From Durusdinium trenchii (Eukaryota; Sar; Dinophyceae; Suessiales; Symbiodiniaceae), in assembly GCA_963970005.1 (NCBI GenBank), contig CAXAMN010003558.1, positions 1,522,854 to 1,586,853 on the forward strand: 64,000 nucleotides of DNA. Direction: 5' to 3'. The notes under the pieces are model-generated. The model made no database searches. It was not told where the DNA came from and worked only from the letters and a program-made list of their open reading frames with translations. Position numbers and translations under genes: made by a program. Shown piece after piece: positions 49,601 through 60,439 of the stretch; the first letter of the stretch is position 1, and every line of letters begins with the position of its first letter.

Positions 49601-52600
49601 GCTCAGCATGTTTCACTACCTGGCAGCAACACATGCATCACTTAATGCGATCATAGGATTAATCAACCCCCCCCTTCAAGGTCAACAAGGTCAACAAGGT
49701 CTGGGTGCAGACCACATCCCCCTAATAAAGATGACGACCTGATGATGAACCGGAATGTGATTTGGAAGAATTGGAATGCAAGGGAGTTAGTATTTGGAAG
49801 AATTGGGCTGAAAGGGAATTAGTTTTTGGAAGAATTGAGATGAAAGGGAACTAGTATTTGGAAGAATTGAGATGAAAGGGAATTAGTATTTGGAAGAATT
49901 GAGATGAAAGGGAACTAGTATTTGGAAGAGTTGGGATGAAAGGGAATGAGTATTTGGAAGAATTGAGATTAAAGGGAATTAGTATTTGGAAAAATTAAGA
50001 TGGAGGCCAGAGGGTGGCTTGATGAATAGGGGGAGGGGTCCCTACTATTTGGGGGTGGTAGGGCCTGTGTGAGGGGTACCCTTTGTGAGCTTGAAAACCT
50101 TAATGTGTTGATAGAGTTTTAATAAATGGAAATTAAAGAATTTTGCTAGAGAGTTTTTGGGGTTTTGGGGGATGGTTGGCTGCACAGATTGCTGCTGGGA
50201 AGGATGAGAAGAGCAAGCAGAATGATCAGAAATGATTGATGAATGAGAGGGTCAGCATGGGAAAAGGGTTGATATTTTTATTTTTTTTAAACATTTGATA
50301 CGAAAAAAGGAAAACTAAATAGATATAAAACAAATTATATTTTTGTCTGGGGGAGCTGGGCTTGATCAATAGGGGGGTGGCAGTGATTATTAGGGGGAGG
50401 TTTGCAGAGATCAAATTATATAGTATATTATTGGAGGCTTCAGCTGGGCTTGATTAATAGGGGGGGTTGGTTAATCCCATGTGCGCAGTAGTGATGTGTT
50501 TTCAGGTGTGCACACTATAGACCTCAGGTTTGACCTCTGTAAGAGTTGAAGAAAGGACAAACCAATACAAAACCATGCAAAACATCAAGCACTTAGAATC
50601 ACTAGAACCCCCTTTTTGAGCCGGGGCCTTTGTAGACCATGGCTGATTTGTATGGCGCACGACCGGTCGGGGGGAGCCACCGGTTTTGGCCGTGAATGGA
50701 TCAAACGAATCTTCACCCAAAGCACGGAGATCGTTTGACCGTGCGTTCAACGCCAAACAAAGCAAGGAGGGGATACCTATCAAAAAGAAAATTGATTCCT
50801 ATCATATCAATAAAAACGTGTTTCCTATCAAAAAACATAAAGTCGTATCAAACAGAAAATTACCTCTACTCCTTTGGTCCTGGCCTGCTGGTTCCCTGAT
50901 CGCTTGGTCCTTTGCTCCCTTTGTCCTGGTCCCTTGGTCCTCTGGTCCCTTGGTCCTCTGGTCCCTTGGTCCTCTGGTCCCCTGGTCCCTTGGTCCTTTG
51001 GTCCTTTGGTCCCTTGGTCCTCTGGTCCTTTGCTCCTGTGGTTTGTTGGTCCTCTGGTCCCTTGGTCCTCTGGTCCCTTGGTCCTCTGGTCCTTCGTCCT
51101 GGTCTTCGGGTCCTTGGGTCTGCACTTTCGAGGCAAGACGAGTTCAAGGTGATTTGGAAATCTGGTCATACATCCTGTGAAGCACTGTAGCAGACCTCTT
51201 ATCACCAGACGTAGCAGACCTTTTTTGTGAGCCACCCTGACGGTAAAATTTGAACGAAGAAGGTGCCATTCCAAGGTAGCAAACCTTTTGTCAGCCACTG
51301 GAGGACAAAATTTAGAAGAAGAAGGAGCCATTCCAACGTAGCAAGCCTTTGTTTTGTGAGCAACCGCGCCTGCCACGCAATCTGCACTTCGAGGTTCAAG
51401 TGCTATGCCTGCAATGAAATCTGCAGTTCCAGTGCACAAAGTGCTGCGCCTGCCACGAGCCCTGCAACCGAAGGTGCTCAAAGTGCTGCGCCTGCCACGA
51501 AATCTGCAGTTCCAGTGCGCCAAGTGCCGCTCCTGCCACGAAATCTGCTACCGAAGGCGCTCAAAGTGCTGCGCCTGCCACGAAATCTGCACATCCAGAT
51601 TCACATCGCGCAGCGCTGCCAAGGCGGTTCGCAGTGGCAGGCGCAGCTCTTTGTGAAAGGATATTTTGTTTTTGATACTAATTAATTTCTTTTTGATATT
51701 AGTATATTAGGATATAGACAATTTTCTGTTTGGTATCTATTTATTTTCTTTTTGATCGCCCGGCCAGCAAGGAGTTGGGTTCCTATAAGTATGAAGCAGT
51801 CACTCCACACGGTTTGGGGCACGTTTCGAGGCGCGAGTCGCGTTTGTTTTTCTTCTATGGAGACTTCGTCTCCACATTTTGGAGGCTGGGAGGTGAAGAG
51901 ATGTGGACCAAAAGGGAGGCTTCATTCCAACAGTTTGGCTCAAAAGGGTTTGCCCCTAGCTAGCCGAGTCTGCAAGCTGGTAAGATCTGACTTCTGAGAA
52001 ACCAGCAAGCTGAGGAAGGGTGAAGCTCCAGCTGAAGTGCTGATGAGATATTTGATCGGACGAGTATTAGCCACCGACTTGTGCCGCTGGGACTTACGGG
52101 ACCGGAGGGCAGGCCGTTGGGTCAGAAACCGCGACCGATCGTTAAACCGCGACCGGTCAATGGCTCCGGTCTAAGACATTCAAAGGTGCAGATGCTTCTT
52201 AAAGTTCATTTGAATGTGGTGGTCAAAGAGCTTCTCAAACAGACGGAGGGAACATTTGCACCATGCGGGATGCGTTGGACCAGAGGGAACATCCTGGAAC
52301 CACGTAGCCTCGTTTGTATTGCGACAGGACGAGCGGGCAGGATGTGAAAGTGAGTTAGTTACTAGTAGCTTCTAGCTACTAGTAGCAAGTGCATGGCTAC
52401 TACACTGCAAGTAACGAATGCATTTCTACTAGTAGCTATATAGCTACTAGTAGCTTCTAGCTACTAGTATAGTAATGCCCTTGTTCCTAGTAGTAATGCC
52501 ATTGTTACTAGTAGCGACGCTACTAGTAGTGAACTCATATCACCAGTGGTGTGAGTTGACTCTCACCACATAAGAGAACTGTGAGTCAAAACCTCACCCT

Positions 52601-54136
52601 AGACAAACCATGGCAGGTTGATGAAGGTTCACATCCCAATAGAGGAATTGGTCCATGTTCAAATGTCAACCAGAAACACAGGGTTTTGACCCACCGCCGT
52701 ATCCCCAGCCTGAATCATTTGTGGACAATCTTCGCCTGATCCGCTTGTGATCGCTTGTGATTGGAGTTTCATCCACCAGTCAGGGAGTTTGTCCTACAAG
52801 AGCCCTTCAGATTTCAGTTCTCTGGATAGGTTGAAGATCTTCGGAAGCCCAAGATTCTGGAGTTGACAGTTCCAGAACAGCCCAAAACTGATCGAACATC
52901 AACATGTCACCATGTCGACCACCAGACTCCTGCCGCGATGTGGACGTCAGCACCATTCGGTCCGTCCGAGTGAGGCTGGCAGTTGTTTGCTTTAAAGCTC
53001 ATGCTGACCTTGTGCGATACCTTGGGCGCGCGCCCTTGGCCAGGGCTTCTCAATTGTGTCGCTTGGCAGACGTGACGACCTCCAGGACATGTGTGTTGTT
53101 GTTGTTGCTGCTGTTGTTGCTGCTGGTGTTATGTTGTTGTGGTTGCTGCTGGTGTTGTTGTTGCTGCTGCTGTTCTTCTGTATGTTATTCTCATGTGCGC
53201 GTCCACCGTCCTTGTGAAATTCATGATTCCGCCCTGGGGCACTTTGGGTGGAGACGAGTTGTCACCTTCTTTAGACATTGGGGTTAAACCTGCAAAAACT
53301 CAGAACTTCAGCATAGATTGCTAGTCAATTCGTAAACATTGGTATGATGTTGTCGATTCGTGTTGTCATAGGCTACAGAGGTGTTGGCACATTAATATGT
53401 TTGTCTACTGATTGAGGCCATGTCGAACGCAGAACAGGTATGCTGTATGCTGTAACATGCAAACATCGTGCATTTGTTGGTCGCCAAACAGAAGGCAGAC
53501 AACCCCTGCTGCCTGCGCCATGCTGCCCCCAGCGACATGGCCTCCTTGGGCCACAACATGCCACGAGGAAGTTTGTTGGGACCATGACCTCCCTTGGGAT
53601 CCGTGTGAGTGGCACTGATGAATAACGTGTAGCACTGATGAATGCGTCCCCAAGTACCTTGCCAGATTGTTCAAGATGTGGCATGGTATACCATGTACTT
53701 GCAACTAACAATTGGCCTTGGCAAGAGACCCATTTCTAATTTGAGGTGAAGTCGCTGCTGATTTTTATGGTGTTTTGTGCTTGCAGCATTGTTGGCGGGG
53801 CGATTGGCGAAGTCACTTGGACGAGAAGCCTTGTCGGCTGCATTATATGGCTTGGATGCAATGGGCTTCTAATTCTGGCGATGCTACTTTGCTAGCAAAG
53901 CTTGGCAGTTTTTAAATTCAGCTTTGGCACAATAGCTGTGCTAATTCTTCAGAATATCTCAGTTGGTCTAATCTCATCAGACTTTTGGAATCGTCTCCTC
54001 GCAGCTCAGGATTGGAATGAAGAAATGCGTCCACATGAAGCTGGAATGTTATATGAAGGAGGATGTGGAGCAGCCCATCGATGGCAGCCCGATCGGAAGT
54101 CCGATCGACTCACCTCGTCCCAGCAACGACCGATGA
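40697..54136 (+). CDS. Gene B: paralogue of gene A with many more introns (at least 15 exons)
   Basis: Exons read as 40697-40804, 41680-41820, 42443-42657, 43047-43137, 45453-45533, 45928-45968, 46487-46564, 46978-47122, about 47316-47388, 48547-48602, 49016-49080, 49489-about 49562, 52019-about 52070, possibly 52186-52248, 53746-53879 and 54010-54136 (TGA). The first eight join cleanly to 300 residues. It starts MGQGSSCCQEEPLEIPKE, paralleling gene A. The TIR-like parts are FDTFLSHTW, EVCFLD|VVSIHQTD, MERGIYGLGGF, LRVLWSPPYLSR|LWCVFELAAY, with Glu231 at the alphaC position and two hydrophobic segments between. Later exons match gene A: KAECRNDFDREFI, YGSLEAFTAYVRKSL, YLLLICIGPVSASLEG, GEAPAEVLMRYLIG and VKSLLIFMVFCACSIVGG. 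The C-terminus (PIDGSPIGSPIDSPRPSNDR) has no counterpart in A. Several introns use GC or GA donors. The junctions between exons 8-11 and 12-15 are unresolved. Confidence 0.68.
41520..41635. repeat. CGCTACGAACG repeat in intron 1 of gene B
   Basis: Reverse-orientation copies of the GTTCGTAGCG/TAGTAGC family, with the phrase GGGGCTCCTGGCATCGCTAC. Confidence 0.65.
43026..43046 (+). promoter_or_regulatory. (TC)n polypyrimidine tract at the acceptor of gene B exon 4
   Basis: About ten CT units end directly in CAG at the exon 4 boundary. The run works as a strong polypyrimidine tract. A complementary (GA)n run lies at 43496-43515. Confidence 0.6.
43496..43515. repeat. (GA)n microsatellite downstream of gene B exon 4
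   Basis: About nine to ten GA units, complementary to the (TC)n run at 43026-43046. Confidence 0.85.
47212..47290. repeat. CCTAGTAGCG / GTTCGTAGCG repeat in gene B
   Basis: Alternating units CTAGTAGCGTCC, CTAGTAGCGATGCC and GTTCGTAGCGTCC, the same family as 16873-16975, in the intron after exon 8. Confidence 0.65.
49771..49999. repeat. 32-bp tandem repeat, about 7 units, in gene B
   Basis: The unit TATTTGGAAGAATTGAGATG plus AAAGGGAACTAG repeats with a few substitutions. It is intronic, between the exons at 49489 and 52019. Confidence 0.85.
50870..51120. repeat. 8-bp tandem repeat (GGTCCTCT/GGTCCCTT) in gene B
   Basis: About 30 octamers, mostly GGTCCTCT and GGTCCCTT. ORFs through it on both strands are artificial (WSLGPLV or GPRDQRT periodic peptides). 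Confidence 0.85.
51365..51660. repeat. Diverged tandem repeat, reverse of 37780-38015
   Basis: Units of GCGCCTGCCACGAAATCTGC with variable spacers repeat about six times. The unit is the reverse complement of the repeat before gene B. Confidence 0.65.
52345..52535. repeat. TACTAGTAGC-rich repeat block in gene B
   Basis: Many overlapping TACTAGTAGC and CTTCTAGCTACTAG phrases, several of them palindromic, close to the last exons of gene B. Confidence 0.7.
53094..53176. repeat. (TTG/CTG)n trinucleotide run in gene B intron
   Basis: Interrupted GTTGTTGCTGCTG units; ORFs here give artificial poly-Leu or poly-Cys peptides. Confidence 0.75.
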
Positions 54137-57100
54137 AGCAACGACGCCTGACACATCCGGAGATCCGGCCCCTCAAAGGGGGGCGTGGTGCCGGAACGTG
54201 CCGGAACGTCGAATTTGTAGTCCGTCCGACTGGTTTTCCGTCGGAGAAAGAGAGTACAGATCAGAAAATCCTGAGAGACTCGATCAGAAAAGGGGAGAAA
54301 TGGGGAGTCTTTTTTGAAAAAGTATTGGAAAGCTCTGAGAGACCACTGGTAGAATTCCTGACATATTTATGATATTCTGTGAAATCTGGACCCCAAAGCC
54401 CCAAAGGATGGTTCAGTGCCTCTTCGATGGTTGCTAGGCAGCTCAGTGCCTCTTCGATGTAGGTCCTAAAGTGCCAAGATGGGGATATAGGGGCACAGCA
54501 AGCGGGTATACCGTAACTGGGGTAGGTCAGCAGTTGCCAAAACCAGCCCAGTGGACAAATTATATGTTGTTCTTTTGGGGTGTCTAGATCCCTTTCTAAG
54601 GTTTGCCCCGCATCTTGTCAGTTGCGATGAACCAAAAAACATTTACAAACACAAAGAAACTACTCATTAAGTCTAAGTCCCATGAAGACCAAGTGGAGGC
54701 CTCTAAGTCTAAGTCTCCTCCTTTACCAACGGAGGACATCGGGCATGACCATGCAAAGTCAACGGGAGCCGGAGCGGTGAGCAAGACAGGTCAGACAAGT
54801 TCAGGGAATTCCAACACATCTTTGATGGAGCAGTTGTTGGATAGGTCCGTGCGGAGACGACAATCCAAGTGAACAAGGAAACACTTTGGAAGACCTACAC
54901 GACACGACGTTTGACCTCAATTCATGGTTTGCGCGTGTCTTACCGGACATGGGCGAACACTGGCTGAACTGGTCGATTTGGCGACCAAGAGACCTTCAAC
55001 GCTCCAGTTCAACAGCAGAGCATTTGCTACATGTTATAATGTAGACTCTGACTCTTAATTAATAAACCACCCCGTACGGTGAGTGGTATCCTGCACCACC
55101 TTTAACACTACAAACCCTCGTGCTTCCTAATTGACATTGCGGGGTTGAAACCATGCTCAACAACAAGAAGTTGAATGGAACAAATCCTGCACCACCTCAA
55201 GCATCCATCAGCACAACATTGATATGGGGGTGCGGAGTGAGGACTTGTTTCTTTCTTGGGGGACTACACAGTTGCTGGTGCTTCTTCTTTCTTTCATCCA
55301 CAGAGCTGGGCTTGATTAATAGGGGGGGATGGGGGGGGTCCTTAATCCTGTGTGCGCATTAAACCTGTGTTTCACATCAGGTCACTTCACAGGAAGATGA
55401 GTCGAGGTCCCGTTTGACCACTCCCCTCACCGGTGGCTGGTCGCCCGTCGAGACCACTCAAGCCACGTCAGGCCTTCCGGCGAGTGAGTCAGGCCACAGA
55501 CTTGGCGGTGAACAAAGCTGCTGAGACCATGACACACCTGGATCAGGTCTGGAACGAACGGATCGGGGCACGGGGGTGGCGCCGCCGGGGATGAAGCAAG
55601 GACTTGGGTGCAAAGCCTTCAATTAAAGGACCCATATGAGTCGTTTTTCATCAGAGGGCTTGGCATTGGCATTGAGTCGGCTCGTGACCTCGTGAGAATC
55701 AACCACGACCTGAGCTGCTGGCTTCGGGACGAGGACAAACGACTACCGCTCTCTACGTAGGAGTCTTGTTAAATCATCGACTGCAAACCGGTCAAATGCC
55801 CACGGTTTTTGGATGGCACATTGGGGGTCCGGTGACTCCGGTGGCCCATTGGATGTAGACCTAACAGCACGGAGCTTTTCGAACAGATGAGTACACGGTG
55901 GCCCAACGGTGCCCACCTTGGCCGTGCTTCTCGACCGGTTGGTCGGTGAAACCGGTCGATGTCTGTTTCACACACCGGTCGACGGTCAACGTGTTTTTGG
56001 GGTGCCAAGTCTGAAAACGTGTACCTAGGTCGATGTAGTATGGAGGGTTGCTCTCATGTTCTCAGATGAGGCAGATCCATCACAGGTCCACCCTGAAGAG
56101 GGCCACAGTCACATGCGTGAGAAAAGAAGTAACCACACCCCTGTACTTGGTGAACATGTAATTATATAACTGAACTCACGGCTGGAACAAGACTTGCACG
56201 GTCGAAATCAGTCCAGTTTGCCTTCATCGGCCAAAAGGAATTCCAGATGTGCATAAGTGTCTACTTTTTGTACCAAAATATACAAAAATGACAAAGGACG
56301 TAAAGGGGCGACAACATTGCCAAGTGGCTTAGGCCAATCATTGACCCACTTCTGTTATGGCAACCTTAAATTTTCACTCGGGCCCCAATGGACGTTGGGT
56401 GATCTCACAACTAGCACTGCTTCCAGTCGAGCACTCCGACAACGAACAAGCCGATTTCCATCCGGTCAGGAGATCCAGTCTGGAATTGCTGTGACGGAGG
56501 ACGCGATCGACGCGCGCGATGGAACGTGACTCGGCTCGTCCGGACACCACTGAGAATGAGGCCACTTCTCGCTGTTGCATCCTGAGAGTTATCCCATTTC
56601 TACTTCAATGGCCTTTCAACTTAGTTGCGGAAAGAGGAATGGGCAAGTGACTAGTGTATTTGGTAAAACCTGAACACCAACCAGATGCCAGGGTCCCATA
56701 GGAGACATGATCTTTAAATGTAGATAGACATAGATAGACTATGGGCAATCCAACAAATGACTACATTACTGACATCACTGCTTTGACATTTTACCACCGT
56801 TTTTGGAGCATTGAGGATAATATGCTGGTCATTGCTGGTCTATTCTTCCACTGATCCTGGGATCCTTTGGTTTTGAAACACCAAACAACGAGGGGATCTG
56901 CCATCAGGACTGAAAGGATATACGGGCACCGCACCCTGGAACAGATGTAGTCTCGATGTTCACCGATGACACTTGCAGGGTTTGGTAGGTTCAAGCCATC
57001 TAATTGTATATATATAATCATCCTGACCCGCTCGAAACAAGACGCAAAGGCCCAAGGCCTGGACGTTGGAGATCTGTTTCTTTTCCACCAAGCAGAGTCA

Positions 57101-57480
57101 GCAGAGTGTGCATGGGCTCTTGATTCTTCACTGTTCACTGTTCGCAGGCTCCTGATGTCAGCACTAAGCGACAAGAGTATTTATTCTTGCATGGGCATTC
57201 TTGATGGCTTGCAGGCTTCCGGCTTCCAGTATGCCTTGTAATTTCTATGGGAATTATATAGTAGTACAGTGGTGTGAGGATAATCTTAGTGATAGAAGAT
57301 GTAAGTGTCAAGTGTTAGGTGTCTTGAGCGGTTAGTGAGACTTCCGGATTCATCGCAAGTACTTTTTACAAAGACAGCTCAACTGACCAAGCGGAACTGA
57401 CTGAGCACTGTTTAGGCCCAAGACATCCCAAGGCTATTTTAGTTGCTGTACGCAGTACTTGCAACCGTTTATTTTCCGCA
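54137..57480. other. Spacer after gene B with one ORF
   Basis: Apart from the ORF at 54627-54872, nothing convincing. A reading LDVGDLFLFHQAES near 57058 has coding-like character but no recognised family. Confidence 0.4.
54627..54872 (+). CDS. Lys/Ser-rich ORF, unidentified
   Basis: An ORF beginning MNQKTFTNTKKLLIKSKSHE and ending MEQLLDRSVRRRQSK before TGA. The frame stays open upstream to about 54600. It is hydrophilic, rich in Lys, Ser and Thr, with no membrane segment and no recognised domain. It could be a short single-exon gene or a terminal exon. It lies 490 bases after the stop of gene B on the same strand. Confidence 0.33.
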   Translation: MNQKTFTNTKKLLIKSKSHEDQVEASKSKSPPLPTEDIGHDHAKSTGAGAVSKTGQTSSGNSNTSLMEQLLDRSVRRRQSK

Positions 57481-57540
57481 GTGATCATGGAGGAAGCAAA
57501 AACATATTGCAATTTTATCTTTGGAGCCAAAGAAGGTAGT
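57481..57540 (+). CDS. Weak candidate exon upstream of the 58263 membrane exon
   Basis: After a TTTCCGCAG acceptor the frame reads VIMEEAKTYCNFIFGAKEG and continues openly with IWYEDWKLWTGLLGYG. It is aromatic-rich. It may belong to the gene that ends at 58664. A nearby frame at 57670-57825 (FTAYRRWMEHQAFWQAHHRD) is another possibility. The exon end was not fixed. Confidence 0.25.
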
Positions 57541-57866
57541 ATCTGGTATGAGGATTGGAAGCTTTGGACTGGACTTCTGGGATATGGATTAGTCTGGGGC
57601 AAGTGGCTGCTGAAAGGTCTTGATTGGTCATTTGAAAGCAAGACTTTGCTCCTTGGCCAAAAAAACACACCGTGCCTTCCCACCCACACATTCAGACGGA
57701 ACGCGAGAAACGCCTTTGTTCACCGCATACCGGCGTTGGATGGAACACCAAGCGTTTTGGCAGGCACACCACCGTGACGAGAAAGCGTTGGACGTGTGGA
57801 ACACGACGGACGTGATGGACGGATGTTCTTCCCAAAACAGCTTTCCCTTCTTGGGTGTTTGTTTCA

Positions 57867-57965
57867 ATACCCAGACACTCAATGTATGTCATATATGCCT
57901 ACATTGACCCCCAAAACCACCCCAATTGATCGGCATATATGGCATACATGGAGTGTATGGGATAT
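57867..57965. mobile_element. MITE-like foldback element, about 99 bp
   Basis: The arm at 57867-57899 and the arm at 57932-57965 are inverted repeats of about 33 bases with four or five mismatches; both contain GCATATATG or its complement and end in CCCA.ACACTC. A second member is at 19979-20079. Confidence 0.65.
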
Positions 57966-58262
57966 GTATCTGACTGTTTCCTTTCGAATTTGACATACTG
58001 TGGCCCCTCCGTGTGTGTGTGTGTTTTCTGTGTTTCTTGTGTATCACTTTTGTTAGTGACCAGGACGTCCAATGTCCAATTTCCTGGTTTTCCAAACAGG
58101 AAAGACGGATTCATTCATGTTAGCAGTCCTCAGTCCTTTGATGTTAAGCCAATCTGTGTTGTCTTACAAACCGCTAAAGACTTCATGTATCTGTCTCACC
58201 AACTCGGAAAACGAGTTAGGCAGTGCTTTAGCTTGGATCTCATTTTTCTTCATCTGCTACAG

Positions 58263-58664
58263 TACACGCGGTTTGGGATTCTGATGATCTTTGGAATCCT
58301 TCTGATTCAAACCTTGGTGTTGACCTATGCGGCCTTTGTGCCACTGGATTTGCTGAAGAAGGGCCACTTCACTGCCTATTCCACCTATACGAGAATCTCT
58401 GGCTCCTTGTTGCAAACTTGCTGGATATTTCTGGGTCAGCTGCTGTTCGGATGGTTTTACCTTTACTCCTTGTACAGCAGCTACGATGAAGTGGCCAATG
58501 CCGAATATCTATTCTGGTCGCAGCCTCAGCCCGCCCGCTCCGGGCGTTCGAACGATCCTGGAGTAGCACCTTCAATATGTTTGGGGATGAGCGGTCATGA
58601 CAGTGACAAACCATTGGAAAGAAGACTCATCTCAATCTCCGAAGAAGGAAGCACCTTTGCTTGA
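58263..58664 (+). CDS. Terminal exon of a membrane protein, family unknown
   Basis: A strong acceptor (pyrimidine-rich, CTACAG) opens a 133-codon frame to TGA. It contains two clear hydrophobic segments: FGILMIFGILLIQTLVLTYA near the start, and WIFLGQLLFGWFYLYSLY in the middle. A hydrophilic tail follows, ending KPLERRLISISEEGSTFA. This looks like the C-terminal part of a polytopic membrane protein with a cytosolic tail. Similarity to genes A and B is not evident. Earlier exons probably lie in 57.4-58.2 kb but could not be fixed. The next gene on the same strand may start only about 90 bases after the stop. Confidence 0.5.
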   Translation, partial: YTRFGILMIFGILLIQTLVLTYAAFVPLDLLKKGHFTAYSTYTRISGSLLQTCWIFLGQLLFGWFYLYSLYSSYDEVANAEYLFWSQPQPARSGRSNDPGVAPSICLGMSGHDSDKPLERRLISISEEGSTFA

Positions 58665-58755
58665 TCCGTTTTGTTCTTCAAATCCATAATGTTTAGACGG
58701 AGCATCTCATCACGGCTTTTTGCTCGCCTGGCGGCCTTTTCCGTGGACCAAACCC

Positions 58756-60108
58756 ATGCCTCCGCACGAAACCGTCCGTTCGCAGCTCAGGTTCGCAGGC
58801 TTCATCTCGGTGCAAATGACGATGTTCTTCGCGCGCGGCGCAGACAGTCACCTGGGACATGGATGGAATGTGAGTCAAGCGATCTATGCGATTTGGTTTG
58901 CACGAGTCGACCAAAGTCAGTGGAATTTTGGGAGACTTCTTCAACCAGCTTCCCTTTTTGGGAAGTGGGTAGTAGGTAAAAAAATGCTTCCCTTCAGAAC
59001 ACAGGGATTTGGAACTGTCAGACGTTGTTCTTACAATAGTAGCACGCCTTACAATAGCCCCTGATAGGAGTGAAAATTGACGAAGATCGAAAGGTGATAT
59101 ATATATATATGTAAAGTATGATACAGTAGACTTTTTCAATGAAGGGAACTACGGATCGCCTGTCCCGGACGTCTGCTTTAACCAATGCGATCGCCAGACC
59201 ATTCTCAGGTCTTTTACCATGTGGAAGACCTTTCCTTCAAGAAAGGCATGGATGACACGTCGGAATCCTTCGTCATCACGCGCGCACATTGGTTCCTGCG
59301 GAGTCTCTTTGGATTCACCATCAACCTCTTGCTGAGAGAGTGTCCAGCCACACGAGGTTTGGGAAAGGCTTTTTGGTTGCCCCGCTCCCCCCGTCAGTAG
59401 GCGCCTACTTAATTAGGTAAGGGAGAGGTAGCTAACACCTACAAGTAAGCTACTACTTAGGACGCAGGATAGCTCAGGCTTCTTCCAGGAAGCGCTCGCA
59501 CTAATGATTTGGTTCCTAGATGTTTAGGGAAACTCAACATAAGGGAAACTGAGGGGATATCGGATATCGAGGAGAAAGTGATTGGTGTCAGATGGTGTAT
59601 GTTTTCTATGGTGGACACTTGGGTCATTCAAGTGTTAGATCTTGACACTTACCAATATAATTTGACTTTTCTCTTGCAAGAATATGTTTCATACCCATCA
59701 GATCCACCAGTCGTCAATCCATCCTGCCATCAAAGCCAACTCAGGTTCATTGGCTACTCAGTGCCGATTCTTTTGATGCTCAGAGTTCAGAGTCACCTTT
59801 TTGCAGTTTGTGTCCTGGTTTTGGTTCCAGAAACCACGAGTGTCCCTCCCAAATGAAGAGCTGCTAGAGCATGCTTGAAGTGTTTCTTTGCCCTAATCCT
59901 CTTCAGTTTCTATGTGTCAGAAGGTCATCATCATGTCGTGCAGCATCCAAGCCTCAGCTTCTATGTTTAAGAGAGGCTCATCATATTGCCCAACATCCAA
60001 TTCTCATGGGTCAGGATGCATTTTCACAACCCCATCGACTGCGTGATCTACAGCGTGGCTGTGAACTTCATCGTGACCATGGATGATATCAGCGACACCG
60101 TTTACAAG
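58756..60108 (+). CDS. Partial multi-exon membrane-protein gene (gene D)
   Basis: Coding exons read as about 58756-58869, 59209-59339 and 60015-60108; phases match at both junctions. The first may start at the ATG of MPPHETVRSQLRFAGFISVQ and continues MTMFFARGADSHLGHGWN before GTGAGT. The second reads VFYHVEDLSFKKGMDDTSES and then a hydrophobic LRSLFGFTINLLLRE. The third reads MHFHNPIDCVIYSVAVNFIV followed by TMDDISDTVYK before a GC donor. The arrangement of hydrophobic segments with an acidic TMDDISD motif suggests a polytopic membrane protein, possibly transporter- or channel-like; I do not recognise the family. A fragment near 60791-60836 (MIFGGLSAIAICVLW) may be a later exon. The gene continues toward or beyond the N gap at 60430. 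Confidence 0.5.
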
Positions 60109-60429
60109 GCCGCTCGGGATCCACGCCGAACTGGTGACGCCTAACCGGGACGTAGCTGGGAGGACGCCGCTTCGCGGGTTGAAAACGACACGCGGGTATA
60201 GTGAAGGTGTTTTTGTGGGGACACACGGGAGGAACTCTCTCACCTACAGGGGTGGTGACTGGAGACTACTTTTCAAGGTGTACAGTATGTTCATTCATTC
60301 CTGTTATAGTACATACATATAATATAGATTATTTTATGTGATTCCTTCGGAACCACAAAGGTAGCACCTACGACAACCTATTCAACCTAAAGGGCTCCTA
60401 CCCAAGTCCCTACCAAAAGCGTCCACGCT

Positions 60430-60439
60430 NNNNNNNNNN
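60430..60439. other. Assembly gap (10 N)
   Basis: Ten N in a row, probably a placeholder for a join of unknown length, inside or just after gene D. Confidence 0.95.

Noticed and set aside
50686-51523. ORFs on both strands reading GPLVLWSL or GPRDQRT repeats
   Set aside because: Translated 8-bp tandem repeat.
53091-53324. ORF with poly-Cys/Val stretch
   Set aside because: Translation of the interrupted trinucleotide repeat in a gene B intron.
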